A stretch of 64,000 nucleotides of DNA from Serratia fonticola (GTDB lineage: Bacteria > Pseudomonadota > Gammaproteobacteria > Enterobacterales > Enterobacteriaceae). The notes under the pieces were generated by a model, which did no database searches, was not told the origin of the DNA, and was given only the letters and a program-made list of their open reading frames with translations. The stretch covers positions 806,001-870,000 of the forward strand of contig NZ_CP011254.1 in the NCBI RefSeq assembly GCF_001006005.1. The letters are read 5' to 3'. Shown here one piece after another: positions 7,053-16,603 of this stretch (position 1 is the first letter of the stretch; each line of letters begins with the position of its first letter). The translations under genes were made by a program, and so were the position numbers.

Positions 7053-9847
7053 GCCACCGCCTTAGCGATACCGCGAGCCACGTCCAGTTGATGTGCAATC
7101 TGCTTCGCCGCCGCCAGTTCCGTCACGCCCTGCGCCTGCATAATCGCCTTGCGGGCCGCCTTCTCTTCCTTCTCGGTCATCCCGAGCGCCAGGTACAAGC
7201 TCGGCGGTACCGCCCGAAACAGCGCCTCAATACGGCTCGCCAACACCACCCCTTCGGTATAACAGCGCGGGGTTTTGGTCGCCGACAACAGCATGGCTTT
7301 CTGCTCCGCCGTCAGCTTCTTGAAGCGGGCGATTTCCTCCACCTCTTCCGGTGGCATCACCAGGCACAGCCACCACTCGATCATGTTGAGCATTTTCTTC
7401 GAGGTATTGGGGAAATCCTCTAGGTTCTGCGTGGCCAGCCATAGCCAGGCACCGAGTTTTCGCCACATCTTCACTATCTTGACCACGAACGGGGCCAGTA
7501 GCGGGTTGGTCGTGATCATGTGCGCCTCATCGGTCGCAAAGACGATTTCACGGTCCAGAAACTGATCGCGCTCGGCAATGTTGTTGATGGTGTTCACCAA
7601 CGAGGTGTAAGCCACCGCCAGTGCCGCCTCATACCCTTCCCGCGCCAACGTGCCCAGGTCAATCAACGTCACATCCGCCTCCGGCCAGTTCTCTCCTGGG
7701 CGATCAAACAGCTCGCCTAGAAACCCCTGCATAAACACGCCCAGCGACTCCCCCATATTCTGCGCACGGGTGCGGCGAACCTCAGGCCGTGCCGGATCAG
7801 CAGCAAACTGGTACAACGCCGCCTGCAGGTCGCCGGTGATCATCTGCCGCCCCTCGTCATAGGCCGCTTTTGCCGCCACCAGGATAGCCTCACGCATCAT
7901 GCCCCGGTCAGCCCGCTCCAGTTTGGCCTCTTCCTTGGCCTCACCGCCGGTGACCATCAGCCGTGCCACAATCTCCAGCTCACCCAGGATGTCACGCTCC
8001 TCATCGTCATCCTCCTCATCACTCTCATCGGTCTCGATACGCTCACTCAGTTCCTCTTCGCTCACCATCGCCGCAGGCGTCTCGATCAACCGGTGCGCAT
8101 CGGCAAACGGAGCCAGAGATATGCCACAACCTGGCTTGATGCTGACTTTGTTCACCGTCAGATCCAGCTCCTCACAGTAATCGGCATACAGACCAAACGA
8201 GTTACCGGCTTCGGCAATAAACAGCCGGGGGCGGTGGATAGCCATCAGTTGGGCAAACAGGCTGTTCAATGTGGCCGATTTCCCCGAACCGGTGGGACCA
8301 AACAGCACCAGGTGGGCATTCTTGGAGCGATCCTGACTGTTGAGCGGATCAAAGGTCAGCGGTGCGCCGCCGCGATTGAAGAAGGTAAAGCCCGGGTGCC
8401 CGGTACCGGTATCCCGACCAAACACCGGCAACAGGTTAGCCATGTGCTGGACAAAGGTCAGCCGGGTATACCAGTGCTTTTTGTCGTGCATCGGGTTAAA
8501 ACACATCGGCAAGGCACGCAGGTAGCCATTGAGCGGGGCGACATCAAACTCCGGCTTCACCGGCTGCAGCCCGGCATTCAGCAACACCGCCGTCAGGTCA
8601 CGCTGACGGGTATTCAGCACCTTGACGGTCGGGGCCTTCAGATAGAAGGTCATGCTGCCCCGGTACAGCTTGTGCTTTTCCCCCAGATAACGCTTGGCTG
8701 TCTCCGAATCTTCACGTACCCGCTCAGACTCGGTATTCTCGCCAATGGCGTTCTTCGCCAGGTGATTAAATCGCTCTTCCAACACGTCCTGGGGCTGCAC
8801 CACCAGAGTCAGCGAGACCACCGTTCCTTCCGGCAATAAATCCATCAGCGCATTGATATTCTCACCCTTGCGCGTCTCGCCGGTGAGATGTCCCACAGTG
8901 GGTGCCCGGCGTAACCGGTCTAGGGTGATGGCCTTGTGGGGAACATCATCAAACCACCACACGCCGCGCTCCACGTCAGAGCGCGGCGGCGAAAACAGCA
9001 GTGTTTCACTAAAATCATTCTCTACTGGTAACACTCCGGCTTCATTATCCTGGTGCGCTGCCGTGCGATATAAGGTCTCTTTATCGACCCAGTCAGGTTC
9101 GGGGTTAAACCAGCGCAGTAACCAGGCGTGGATCTGTTGCCCATTCTGACGGGCTGCCACGACACCCGCCCCGGCCAACGCTGACGAGATCCGCTCACAG
9201 ACTTGATTTAACGCCTCTTCGGGGGCATGAGGCTCGCGCAGGGCCGGATTGACATAACGGTAGACCACCATCCGGGTACGACGTTGCTGGCCGCGCCAGG
9301 GTGCGCCGGTGATCGCCTTGTCGATAAACAGCCCCTTGGGTACCGCAATACCACGCATATGCCGTTCCATCTCGGTAAGGTAGGCTTCAGTAAACGCCGT
9401 TCCCTGCGCCCAGGGTTTAACGTAGCCACGCAACTGGTCCAGGTATTCGGTGACGTCGGTTTCATCCTGACAGAAGAACTGGACCACCCACGGGTGCGAG
9501 TCTCGCTCCTCAAAACTGTCCTGCAGGGCGTCTTCCACCACATCGCGGATCTCCTCCAGCCGCTCCGGCGTCCGGCCTTCAGTGCCCACTGGCACAATCT
9601 CGAACACCGCCCCCACCGACACCCCGTCATCGAGCAGTACACACTGGCTTCGCGGCAGGTATTCTGCCCACGGCAGGTAGTCCACAAAGGTCGGGTTGTT
9701 CGGGTAGAGCGCCTTTTCCTCGGCCACCGTCAGTTTGCCCGCTTTTACCTGCGGCTCACGCGCCAAGACCGTCTTATCCTGGCCGTCATCTTCAGCGACA
9801 GCGGGACCCTGCCTGCCGATTTTCTTCTTGCTGAACAATGAGAACAT
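7049..9847 (-). CDS. Conjugative transfer ATPase, VirB4/TraC type (TIGR03744 family)
   Basis: A 932-aa cytoplasmic ATPase that powers the type IV secretion channel. Visible motifs include Walker A GPTGSGKS a little past mid-protein and the Walker B-like VFATDEAHM in the C-terminal third, followed by a Gln finger region (WLATQNLEDF). An acidic insert (ETDESDEEDDDEERD) lies between them. The length fits the ICE TraC family. Its ATG overlaps the stop of the lipoprotein gene by one base (TAATG) and its stop overlaps the next gene. Confidence 0.95.
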   Translation of the reverse strand: MFSLFSKKKIGRQGPAVAEDDGQDKTVLAREPQVKAGKLTVAEEKALYPNNPTFVDYLPWAEYLPRSQCVLLDDGVSVGAVFEIVPVGTEGRTPERLEEIRDVVEDALQDSFEERDSHPWVVQFFCQDETDVTEYLDQLRGYVKPWAQGTAFTEAYLTEMERHMRGIAVPKGLFIDKAITGAPWRGQQRRTRMVVYRYVNPALREPHAPEEALNQVCERISSALAGAGVVAARQNGQQIHAWLLRWFNPEPDWVDKETLYRTAAHQDNEAGVLPVENDFSETLLFSPPRSDVERGVWWFDDVPHKAITLDRLRRAPTVGHLTGETRKGENINALMDLLPEGTVVSLTLVVQPQDVLEERFNHLAKNAIGENTESERVREDSETAKRYLGEKHKLYRGSMTFYLKAPTVKVLNTRQRDLTAVLLNAGLQPVKPEFDVAPLNGYLRALPMCFNPMHDKKHWYTRLTFVQHMANLLPVFGRDTGTGHPGFTFFNRGGAPLTFDPLNSQDRSKNAHLVLFGPTGSGKSATLNSLFAQLMAIHRPRLFIAEAGNSFGLYADYCEELDLTVNKVSIKPGCGISLAPFADAHRLIETPAAMVSEEELSERIETDESDEEDDDEERDILGELEIVARLMVTGGEAKEEAKLERADRGMMREAILVAAKAAYDEGRQMITGDLQAALYQFAADPARPEVRRTRAQNMGESLGVFMQGFLGELFDRPGENWPEADVTLIDLGTLAREGYEAALAVAYTSLVNTINNIAERDQFLDREIVFATDEAHMITTNPLLAPFVVKIVKMWRKLGAWLWLATQNLEDFPNTSKKMLNMIEWWLCLVMPPEEVEEIARFKKLTAEQKAMLLSATKTPRCYTEGVVLASRIEALFRAVPPSLYLALGMTEKEEKAARKAIMQAQGVTELAAAKQIAHQLDVARGIAKAVA

Positions 9848-10251
9848 TACAGCGCCTCCGTGCGTTCACCCGGCAGCGCATACTGCACCAGGCTGTAAAA
9901 CGGGAACACCGAGCTGTAACCCGGTACCGGTGCGGGCGTATTTCCCGCCATGTGCGGATAGATGTAGATCACCATATCGGGGTTCGGCAGACGCGGGAAC
10001 ACCTGCTGGATCTCGTTTTCTGCCGTTCGGGTATAACTCTCCTCGAGGGCATGACGCGCAGCCTGGTCATCATCGGTCAATCCCCGGCGCAAGATAGTAC
10101 GAGCCTCGGTGGCCGTGCGGGTTGATGAGCCCTTGTTCTGCCAGAGCTCCAGCATGGTCGAGTTCCCCGGCGGCAGCATTTCATCTTTGGTGGTACTGCA
10201 GCCAGTCAGCAACACGGCCAGGTACAATAACGGTAAAACGTGCTGTTTCAT
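9847..10251 (-). CDS. Conjugative transfer lipoprotein, TIGR03751 family
   Basis: A 134-aa lipoprotein: signal MKQHVLPLLYLAVLLTGC with lipobox LTGC and Cys at residue 18. The mature part contains LELWQNKGSSTRTA and a Pro-rich FPRLPNPDMVIYIYPH segment, as in the VirB7/TraV-like lipoproteins of this ICE family, which help anchor the outer-membrane core. The start at 10251 is set by the signal peptide. It sits between the TraB-like gene (13-bp gap) and the ATPase. Confidence 0.88.
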   Translation of the reverse strand: MKQHVLPLLYLAVLLTGCSTTKDEMLPPGNSTMLELWQNKGSSTRTATEARTILRRGLTDDDQAARHALEESYTRTAENEIQQVFPRLPNPDMVIYIYPHMAGNTPAPVPGYSSVFPFYSLVQYALPGERTEAL

Positions 10252-10264
10252 CAATTCTCCCTCC

Positions 10265-11755
10265 TCAATCCAGCTCACGCTGCTGGCTGATATCAAAATC
10301 GTACCGGACCTTGCGGCCTTGCTTCTCAAAATCAATTGGGATCTGACGGGTAATATGGACGGCTACTTGCGCACCCGGTGGCACATACACGGCATCAAAC
10401 ATCTGCCCGTAACGCGCTTTCACCCAGGAAGCCAATTCATTGGTGCCACCAGACAAAGCTTTACCCAGTGCCGCTTGCCCGGCGCTGCCGGTCAGCGTAC
10501 TGGTCACCGTAGTGCCATCTACCGAGGTGGTGGTCTGGTTGTTCGCCATCGCATCCGCCGCCGCACCGGCACCGGACAGCGCGAACAGGGTCGGCAGGTA
10601 CGTTGAGGCGTTGGATTTACGTTCCCCGGACAGACACGGCACCCCACTTTCATCAGATAACCAACCGATACTGCCGCCATTCGTCTTACCATTGCTGCTG
10701 TCGCTGGATTTCGCAGGCGATGGGACAGTGCGCACGGTACCATCGGAAAACACAAAGGTAATGGAATGCACTTCACCCCGGACACAGGACAACACCCAGT
10801 CGCCGGTGGCGGTGCCGGAGACAATCGCCCCTTCCACGTCAGGCAGCTCGATGCCATTAGCCGTCAGGTTCTCTTTGCCGATAAGCACCTTAAACGGATA
10901 CGGGTCGGTCACTTTGCCATCAATCGGCACCCGGCCCAGCAACGCTGTCATGCCGCGACTGCCAATCAGCGTTGAGTTTTCCGGCAACGTATACACCGGG
11001 GTCGCCTCCTCGATGGCTTGCTGATTTTTCGCCACCCGATCCAGCTCGGCTTTCTGGCGGGAAATTTCATTATCATTCAGGCTGGCAAACGAACTCGGGA
11101 ACTGAAAACTGCCGGTGCCTGCCGCCGTGCCCACGGCAGCGGCCCCAATGACCGGTTTACCATTACGGTCAAGCTGTACGGCGTCCTGTGGTTCAATCCA
11201 CATCACACCACCGCTCACGGTGCCCACCGCCCCGTCACTGCCCTCCAGGCCCAGACCAATGGGCAGGTCACCCTGCCCCGAATGTCCCTGCCCAGATACA
11301 CCGGCAGACGGTGCCGGACCTGACGTGCCTCCCTTCAGACTGTCAATCAGCGTTGCCAGGCGCTGCTGTTCCGCCTGGAGTTTCTGCCGGGCTTGTGACT
11401 CTTCCTGCTTTGCCACATTAACTGCGTCACGAATGCGTTTATCGACATTCGCCCCGCCTTCTTTGAGGGTGGCATTCTCTTCTGACAACGTGACGTTCTG
11501 CCGCTCCAGACTGGTCTGCTTGTCCTGGATAACCTTCAAACGCGCCACCAGGGTACGCAGGGTATCTTCCGGGGTATCCCCCTCAATACCGAGGATCTGC
11601 AACTCCTCTTCGGTCAAATCGGCCACCGTGCCCGACTTCACTGCCGATGATTCTTGTGCCGGGCCTGAACCACAGGATTTCACCCCAATGGTGATGGCAA
11701 TAAACAGCACCACCGGCACCAGGACTTTCAGCAAGGTATTGGATTTAATTTGCAT
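10265..11755 (-). CDS. TraB/VirB10-like scaffold protein, TIGR03752 family
   Basis: A 496-aa bitopic inner-membrane protein with a cytoplasmic Lys-containing N-terminus, one TM helix (about residues 9-25) and a long coiled coil (about 60-135: VARLKVIQDKQTSLERQN onward). A Gly/Ser-rich linker and a C-terminal domain with TKQIPID-like end (HITRQIPIDFEKQG) follow. This is the architecture of TraB/VirB10, which bridges inner and outer membranes. It overlaps the TraK-like gene upstream by 11 nt. Confidence 0.9.
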   Translation of the reverse strand: MQIKSNTLLKVLVPVVLFIAITIGVKSCGSGPAQESSAVKSGTVADLTEEELQILGIEGDTPEDTLRTLVARLKVIQDKQTSLERQNVTLSEENATLKEGGANVDKRIRDAVNVAKQEESQARQKLQAEQQRLATLIDSLKGGTSGPAPSAGVSGQGHSGQGDLPIGLGLEGSDGAVGTVSGGVMWIEPQDAVQLDRNGKPVIGAAAVGTAAGTGSFQFPSSFASLNDNEISRQKAELDRVAKNQQAIEEATPVYTLPENSTLIGSRGMTALLGRVPIDGKVTDPYPFKVLIGKENLTANGIELPDVEGAIVSGTATGDWVLSCVRGEVHSITFVFSDGTVRTVPSPAKSSDSSNGKTNGGSIGWLSDESGVPCLSGERKSNASTYLPTLFALSGAGAAADAMANNQTTTSVDGTTVTSTLTGSAGQAALGKALSGGTNELASWVKARYGQMFDAVYVPPGAQVAVHITRQIPIDFEKQGRKVRYDFDISQQRELD

Positions 11756-12665
11756 GGGCCTGCCCTCCTGACGCGGTTCGCGCCTTGCCCTTCATGATCG
11801 GGGCCACCGGCTCCGGCAGAAATGCCGCATCCGGGCGTCCCTGCATCACCAGGTACAACGTGGTGGTATCTTCCGGCGTACCGGCTGCACCCAGCCAGCG
11901 ATGCTGGAAAGTCGCCGAATGGAAAGTACCCTGTAGGCGGCGCGGATCGAGCACCACTTTTCCCGACCGTTGGTTGGTCAGCTTCAGGGCGACCACGTTG
12001 TACCCCTGCACTCCCCATGCGGCCAGAGGACGTACCGTGACCGGTTCAGAGGGCAGCAGTGAGGTAATGTTTGATGACAGGCCGTGCGAAATGGCATGAA
12101 CACCAGGCAACGGTTCAAGGGTACGTAACGGGGCATACAGGCTTTGTGCCGCATAGCGCGTCAGCGCAATCGGCAACGGGGTGGTGATACGTGAAGCCCT
12201 CTCTTTCGAAGACGTCTTGCTCCTGGACGTCGCAGTCTCATCGCGGCTGACTGAGGTCTTGTTGCTGGCTGCAGCACTGGAGACTTCGCCTTGGTAAACC
12301 AAGCTCACCGGCTCACGCACCTGTTTGCCCTCCAGAGCGGTGATATCCAGCAGGATAAGCTCACCATTTTCCACATCCTGTAATTGCAACCGCGTGGTGG
12401 CAAAGGCGCTACTCGCTTGCAGGTACACGGCACCGCCGGTACTCTGCACCCGCAGTTTGCCGTTCAGCTCCGGGGGAAAACCGACCCGGACGTTCTTGTT
12501 CACAAACACGATGCGCTCCTGCCCCACGGTCAGCGACACCTGCAGCGGGATACGCTCCCACTTCATCAGCTCTACTGCCTCGACCGGCAGAGGAACACCC
12601 AGCGTACCTGCAGCCCCCAACAATGCCAGGTACAGCGGCAGATAATGACAATGTTTTATACGCAT
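11745..12665 (-). CDS. TraK/VirB9-like protein, TIGR03749 family
   Basis: A 306-aa secreted protein with a signal peptide ending near VEA (residues 28-30), then VELMKWERIPLQVSLTVGQE, the start typical of TraK-type secretins. Beta-rich segments (GAVYLQASSAF, TTRLQLQDVENGELILLDI) follow, with a C-terminal domain carrying RRLQGTFHSATFQH. It probably forms the outer-membrane core with the TraB-like and lipoprotein partners. Starts at the stop of the preceding gene. Confidence 0.88.
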   Translation of the reverse strand: MRIKHCHYLPLYLALLGAAGTLGVPLPVEAVELMKWERIPLQVSLTVGQERIVFVNKNVRVGFPPELNGKLRVQSTGGAVYLQASSAFATTRLQLQDVENGELILLDITALEGKQVREPVSLVYQGEVSSAAASNKTSVSRDETATSRSKTSSKERASRITTPLPIALTRYAAQSLYAPLRTLEPLPGVHAISHGLSSNITSLLPSEPVTVRPLAAWGVQGYNVVALKLTNQRSGKVVLDPRRLQGTFHSATFQHRWLGAAGTPEDTTTLYLVMQGRPDAAFLPEPVAPIMKGKARTASGGQAHAN

Positions 12666-13318
12666 CAGAACAGTCCTTTCTTCTCAACCGGCGCGACCGG
12701 AGCCGCCTCCAGGCGTTGCGGAATATCGGCATAGCAATCGAGTGCCAGACCGAAGGGATTGGCTTCCGGGTTCTGATCCCAGCGCACAATCTTCAGCGGG
12801 TAGCGCACCAGGGCGCGTTTCACCGGTTCGGTGTGGTAATACTCGTCGGCCACCAGATCCAGGCGTACAATCCAGCTATCGCGGCTCACCACCGTGACAC
12901 TGTCGTCCTTGTAACCGCGCCCAGGGACTTCAGAGATCCCCCGGACACGCTCACGCAACTCCCCGGCAGACTTGCGCTGTTTCGCATCCTTGTTGAGCCA
13001 CTCTTCACAGGTCGGCGTCAGGTACGCAGAGAGCGTACTGATACGGTACGGGTAGTCGGTATTGCCGTCCTTCGGCCAGGAGTTCAACTGTTGGAAGATA
13101 TAGAAGGCAAAACTGTAAACCGTGGACGGGTGAATCTCCCACCACGCTCGGGTCGAGCCCGAGCGCAGGTCGGGCGGGTTATGAACGGTCAGATTGCGCG
13201 GCGACAACATCCACCCCGCGAGCGCCACCATCAGCAGAACCATCAACACCCCGCAGGCTCCGCGCAGAGTGGAAATATGGCGGTCACGCGCATTGACCGC
13301 ACTTCTGTACTTACTCAT
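12665..13318 (-). CDS. TraE-like ICE membrane protein, TIGR03746 family
   Basis: A 217-aa protein with one N-terminal TM helix (about residues 21-41) and a periplasmic domain (HNPPDLRSGSTRAWWEIHPS...). This is the layout of TraE/VirB5-8-type periplasmic scaffold proteins. ATG 13318 is used; it overlaps the TIGR03750 gene stop by 8 nt and has GAGGAG just upstream. It is in the same transcript as its TraL-like and TraK-like neighbours, matching the F-type traL-E-K order. Confidence 0.88.
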   Translation of the reverse strand: MSKYRSAVNARDRHISTLRGACGVLMVLLMVALAGWMLSPRNLTVHNPPDLRSGSTRAWWEIHPSTVYSFAFYIFQQLNSWPKDGNTDYPYRISTLSAYLTPTCEEWLNKDAKQRKSAGELRERVRGISEVPGRGYKDDSVTVVSRDSWIVRLDLVADEYYHTEPVKRALVRYPLKIVRWDQNPEANPFGLALDCYADIPQRLEAAPVAPVEKKGLF

Positions 13319-13694
13319 CAAACTCCTCCTGACACTGGCGAATGACCGGCGTTGAACGGCGCAACGCCCAGATCTGGCTACGGTGTATCAAGTGGGGATT
13401 GCCCATCCGCTGGCGGCTCAGCCACAGCTCAACACGCCGATACAGGTAGTTCTCCGGCTTGCCACGCTTGAAGCGGGACATCAACTTGCCACCGAAAAAC
13501 ACCGTAAACAGTGGCATCAATAAACTGACGGTAGGAAAAGCCAGCCAACCGATAAACGGGGCAACGGGTATGGCGACCACCAGGCCGCCCAGTACGCTCA
13601 ACCCTGCCGTCATAAACAGCTCTGGCGTGGTAAAGCCCTTGAACACGATAGGCTCGGCATTGAGCCTGTCAGGCAAAAACGAGATGGTCGCCAT
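13311..13694 (-). CDS. TraL-like ICE protein, TIGR03750 family
   Basis: A 127-aa protein beginning MATISFLPDRLNAEP with two membrane helices close together (about residues 27-50 and 52-68) and a basic cytoplasmic tail. It resembles VirB3/TraL, the small inner-membrane component of type IV systems that partners the VirB4 ATPase. It is positioned directly between pilin-like TIGR03745 and TraE-like TIGR03746 genes. Confidence 0.87.
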   Translation of the reverse strand: MATISFLPDRLNAEPIVFKGFTTPELFMTAGLSVLGGLVVAIPVAPFIGWLAFPTVSLLMPLFTVFFGGKLMSRFKRGKPENYLYRRVELWLSRQRMGNPHLIHRSQIWALRRSTPVIRQCQEEFDE

Positions 13695-13706
13695 ACCGTA
13701 CCTGCC

Positions 13707-14084
13707 TTAGCCCACGACAACCGTAGCCGCTTTGGTTGCCAGCCAGATGACCGCGACAACCAGCACGATACCCACCACGACCAGCATCCCGAATTTGGCC
13801 CAGGTGGATTTCCCCTGTTGAACCTCTGCAAAGGTGGCAATAATGGCATTAGCCACAACAAGCAATGCCACGGCAGCCAGGATCAACCCGCCCAGCACGA
13901 TGCCATCATTCACATAGCCAGAAATCTGGCCGTAGAATGAACTGTCGGTACTGGTTTTAGGGCCTTCAACGGTCGGTAAAGCCGCCTCGGCTGAGGTAAC
14001 CGCCGTCAAGGTCAGCAGCGCGGTGGACTGACGAACGCGCTGCGCAACACGGCGGGCGGAAGAGAAGATAGACTGCAGATTCAT
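13707..14084 (-). CDS. Putative ICE pilin-like protein, TIGR03745 family
   Basis: A 125-aa protein with a long basic leader (MNLQSIFSSARRVAQRVRQ) and a likely cleavage after AEA (residues 33-35). Two strongly hydrophobic helices follow (about 57-83 and 97-118), separated by a short loop (EVQQGKSTWAKFG). This is the VirB2/TraA-pilin layout. The start 14084 is set by the leader peptide. The pilin role is inferred from architecture and order. Confidence 0.85.
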   Translation of the reverse strand: MNLQSIFSSARRVAQRVRQSTALLTLTAVTSAEAALPTVEGPKTSTDSSFYGQISGYVNDGIVLGGLILAAVALLVVANAIIATFAEVQQGKSTWAKFGMLVVVGIVLVVAVIWLATKAATVVVG

Positions 14085-14119
14085 GGTTGTTTCCTTACAA
14101 ATTAAGAAGAGATAAATGA

Positions 14120-14356
14120 TTAACTGGCGAACAAATACAGACTGACCAACAGTAGAATGACGACACGGACTACGAAGCGTTGAACTGCAGCACCTTTGAT
14201 GTTGCCTGCCGCATAACCCCGATAAACGTGAACAAATCCCCACCCCGCCCACAACGTCAACAGCGCTATCAATGAACCGATAAACAGCAGGTTCAGGACG
14301 GCAGGCTCGACGTTGCCAGCAGCGGCTTTAAACGCGGCGGTCTGTGCTTCATTCAT
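14120..14356 (-). CDS. Small ICE membrane protein, TIGR03758 family
   Basis: A 78-aa protein with two TM helices (about residues 21-43 and 60-77) and a short conserved middle (HVYRGYAAGNIKG). It begins MNEAQTAAFKAAAG. The family occurs invariably beside the RAQPRD and TIGR03745 genes in this ICE type; a role in pilus assembly is inferred. The ATG overlaps the RAQPRD stop by one base. Confidence 0.87.
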   Translation of the reverse strand: MNEAQTAAFKAAAGNVEPAVLNLLFIGSLIALLTLWAGWGFVHVYRGYAAGNIKGAAVQRFVVRVVILLLVSLYLFAS

Positions 14357-14664
14357 TACCGACGCTCCTGGCGGTATTGCCCGGAGACTGACGATGTGGT
14401 GGGTTGAGCGCGGGAAGGTTCGAGGTAGAACTCAATCCCCCGACGCATCGTATTGACGTCCTGTGTGGCCCTCAGGTAGTCAAAATGAAAACGTCCGGCC
14501 TGACCGTCCTGGACCGCAACCACTCTGGCGCGATCCAGGCTGGCCTGTACCTGGTCCAGTTGCTTCATGACCAGAGCCAACTCGTCTTTCTCACCGGCCT
14601 GAACGGACAACACGGTGAACAGACTGCCTGCGAGACACAACGCCCGCAGTGGTGCTGTGTGCAT
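14356..14664 (-). CDS. RAQPRD-family ICE protein
   Basis: A 102-aa exported protein with signal peptide ending near VQA (residues 21-23), then a helical mature part (DELALVMKQLDQVQASLDRAR). It ends with the family motif region LEPSRAQPTTS, a variant of RAQPRD. AAAAGGAGG lies just upstream of ATG. It is the first gene of the mating-pair operon running to the VirB4 gene, with the shared 12-bp box about 60 bp upstream. Confidence 0.88.
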   Translation of the reverse strand: MHTAPLRALCLAGSLFTVLSVQAGEKDELALVMKQLDQVQASLDRARVVAVQDGQAGRFHFDYLRATQDVNTMRRGIEFYLEPSRAQPTTSSVSGQYRQERR

Positions 14665-14725
14665 GGATACCTCCTTTTCGAGTAATAGATGCAGGACAGA
14701 GCTTGGCGAAAAGGGGGGAAAGGGT

Positions 14726-14737
14726 CAGCAAACAACT
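14726..14737 (-). promoter_or_regulatory. Shared 12-bp box upstream of transfer operon (copy 2)
   Basis: Minus-strand AGTTGTTTGCTG, identical to the box at 3891-3902 and followed on the sense strand by a comparable TTTTCGCCA stretch. It lies about 62 bp before the RAQPRD start. Inferred promoter or activator site; in the related ICEclc, transfer promoters are switched on by the BisDC activator, whose relatives (DUF2857/DUF2786 proteins) are encoded at 29994-31367. Confidence 0.5.
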
Positions 14738-14954
14738 AGAAAGGGGATGTTGAAAATTTTGGGGGTTCAACATGGGACATACTGTACAGCATCTATGTGT
14801 CCCGCAGGCGGAGAGAATAACTGGGATAAACGAATATATATGTTTACTGAGCGCCAGCACAAAATGTGATGAGTGCTATATCACCATACAGAAGTTATTC
14901 TATTTCATCAGCCCCCCCCTGTTTAAAAGCACTTTTTTACACGAGGAAAGACAC

Positions 14955-16556
14955 ATGACAACATCAACCACAGACATTGACGCTTCGAATGTCAACTATA
15001 TTAATCAAGTCAACAGAAGCTTTAAACTGAACAACTATCTTGATGATGGATATATTTTAGTAAGTTCACGTGACGAACTCTTAGCCGCACAATCCTTTAT
15101 CATCAACACTATTAAGAAAAGAACAGAGATTAGGCTGACTCGCAATTTCTCCGCCTGGAATGCAGCGAAAACTGATATCGACCTAGCATGGGTGACATTA
15201 TGTGGTTCAGCCGAAGGGACCAGCATCGATGCCAGCGGCATTCCTGATGTTACAGGCAATTATTTTCTGCGTTTTTACCATTCAGGTAAAGCGAATATAG
15301 CCAACATCCCTTTTATTACAGGTCATCGAGCTGTTGGAATCAACGTCATCGGCCCCGGCAACAACACTCAAGTAACTGCTTTTTTGTTTGATAGCCCAGA
15401 GGCTTCATTAGGTAATTTTTCTGTTGCATCACTAACCTGTCAAAGATTTGGTGTTGGCATGTCATTTCGTCAAAACGCCTATATCATCTCTATTCACCAT
15501 TCTAATATTGCACGTTGCGGAATCCATGCAGAAATGCCACATGGTTACACCAACTACGGAGAGAATATCACCTTCAGTGATTGCACGCTCGCCACATCAG
15601 GTGGGATAGCAGTTTACAATGGAAACCCCAATGGCCGTTTTAATTTGATTAATTGCAGTGTCGATTATGTCGGCCAAGTAGCCGTTAGTAAGGCTGGAGC
15701 GATTGTGTTTTATGGTGGCCACCAGGAGTTTGAAAATAAAAGCAACCAACTCAAAGATACACCTTATGTCTGTGGTTCCACACAAACCTGTCGTATAGAG
15801 CTCAATAGTGTGACTATGGTTTGCCTGCGAAACGAAGGCTTGTTGCAGGATTATTTGGTTAATTCAAATCTCGGTGGTGATGGCGTTTATTTCGACAAGA
15901 CCAGTTTTTATAACATAAAAACGGCATCTGGAAGGTTAAATTGTGGCGACGGGGTATTTTCCATTAGGAACACTGGAGTCCTAAATGGCAGTGGTAATAC
16001 TAATACCACAGTCATTCAGTCACAAGTCCAGAACCTAATGATCGATGGATGTAATGAGAGCACCAATGTTTGTGATTGGTATATCTCACGTCATCATGGG
16101 AAGATAGAAAGCCGTACAACAGCTGAGAATATTCAGTTGTATAACAATACAAATACCACTCCTAGAAGTGGAAAACAGGTACTGGAAGTTACCAGCACTA
16201 TTAGGGGCGTTAATCATGGTATATCCTGTATAGTACCGGTTGCAGCCTATCAACAGCCAAGTGCTACTCTATGGGTAAAATCTGCTGGTATCACTGGCAA
16301 TATTAACGTATTACTTAAATGGGTAGGAGTTAGCTATTTTGACCAACTCGGCAGACCCGTCATCCATAAAACTTCCGATAGCATTAGTTACCGAACAATT
16401 AAATTATCTGAGGCTACTGACTGGGTAAACATGACCATGCAGAGCTTTAAATCACCAAAGCCAGCATGGGCTACACATTTCCAGATCGAGATTAATTCAT
16501 CAACAGCTGGTGTAGGAAGCTACTTTATTGATGATGCTGGTGTCTGGACTATTTAA
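14955..16556 (+). CDS. Right-handed beta-helix protein, ICE cargo
   Basis: A 533-aa protein encoded against the direction of the surrounding transfer genes. ATG 14955 has GAGGA 8 bp upstream. Residues about 60-390 contain short repeating strands such as ITFSDCTLATSGGIAVYNG and FNLINCSVDYVGQVAVS, typical of pectate-lyase/tailspike beta-helices. A C-terminal beta-sandwich-like part (from about 400) resembles a carbohydrate-binding module. No signal peptide or membrane helix is seen, so export would need another route. The DNA is more AT-rich than the flanks, indicating separate acquisition. Could be a polysaccharide-binding or depolymerising protein; catalytic residues cannot be named. Confidence 0.65.
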   Translation: MTTSTTDIDASNVNYINQVNRSFKLNNYLDDGYILVSSRDELLAAQSFIINTIKKRTEIRLTRNFSAWNAAKTDIDLAWVTLCGSAEGTSIDASGIPDVTGNYFLRFYHSGKANIANIPFITGHRAVGINVIGPGNNTQVTAFLFDSPEASLGNFSVASLTCQRFGVGMSFRQNAYIISIHHSNIARCGIHAEMPHGYTNYGENITFSDCTLATSGGIAVYNGNPNGRFNLINCSVDYVGQVAVSKAGAIVFYGGHQEFENKSNQLKDTPYVCGSTQTCRIELNSVTMVCLRNEGLLQDYLVNSNLGGDGVYFDKTSFYNIKTASGRLNCGDGVFSIRNTGVLNGSGNTNTTVIQSQVQNLMIDGCNESTNVCDWYISRHHGKIESRTTAENIQLYNNTNTTPRSGKQVLEVTSTIRGVNHGISCIVPVAAYQQPSATLWVKSAGITGNINVLLKWVGVSYFDQLGRPVIHKTSDSISYRTIKLSEATDWVNMTMQSFKSPKPAWATHFQIEINSSTAGVGSYFIDDAGVWTI

Positions 16557-16603
16557 GAACATCATATTTAAAAAAGATATCTGTTTATATAACTAAAACC
16601 TAT

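Noticed and set aside
8093..8839. 248-codon open frame on the plus strand
   Set aside because: Antisense to the VirB4-type ATPase gene, low-complexity product, no ribosome binding site.
12623..13345. 240-codon open frame on the plus strand
   Set aside because: Antisense to the TraE-like gene with no independent support.
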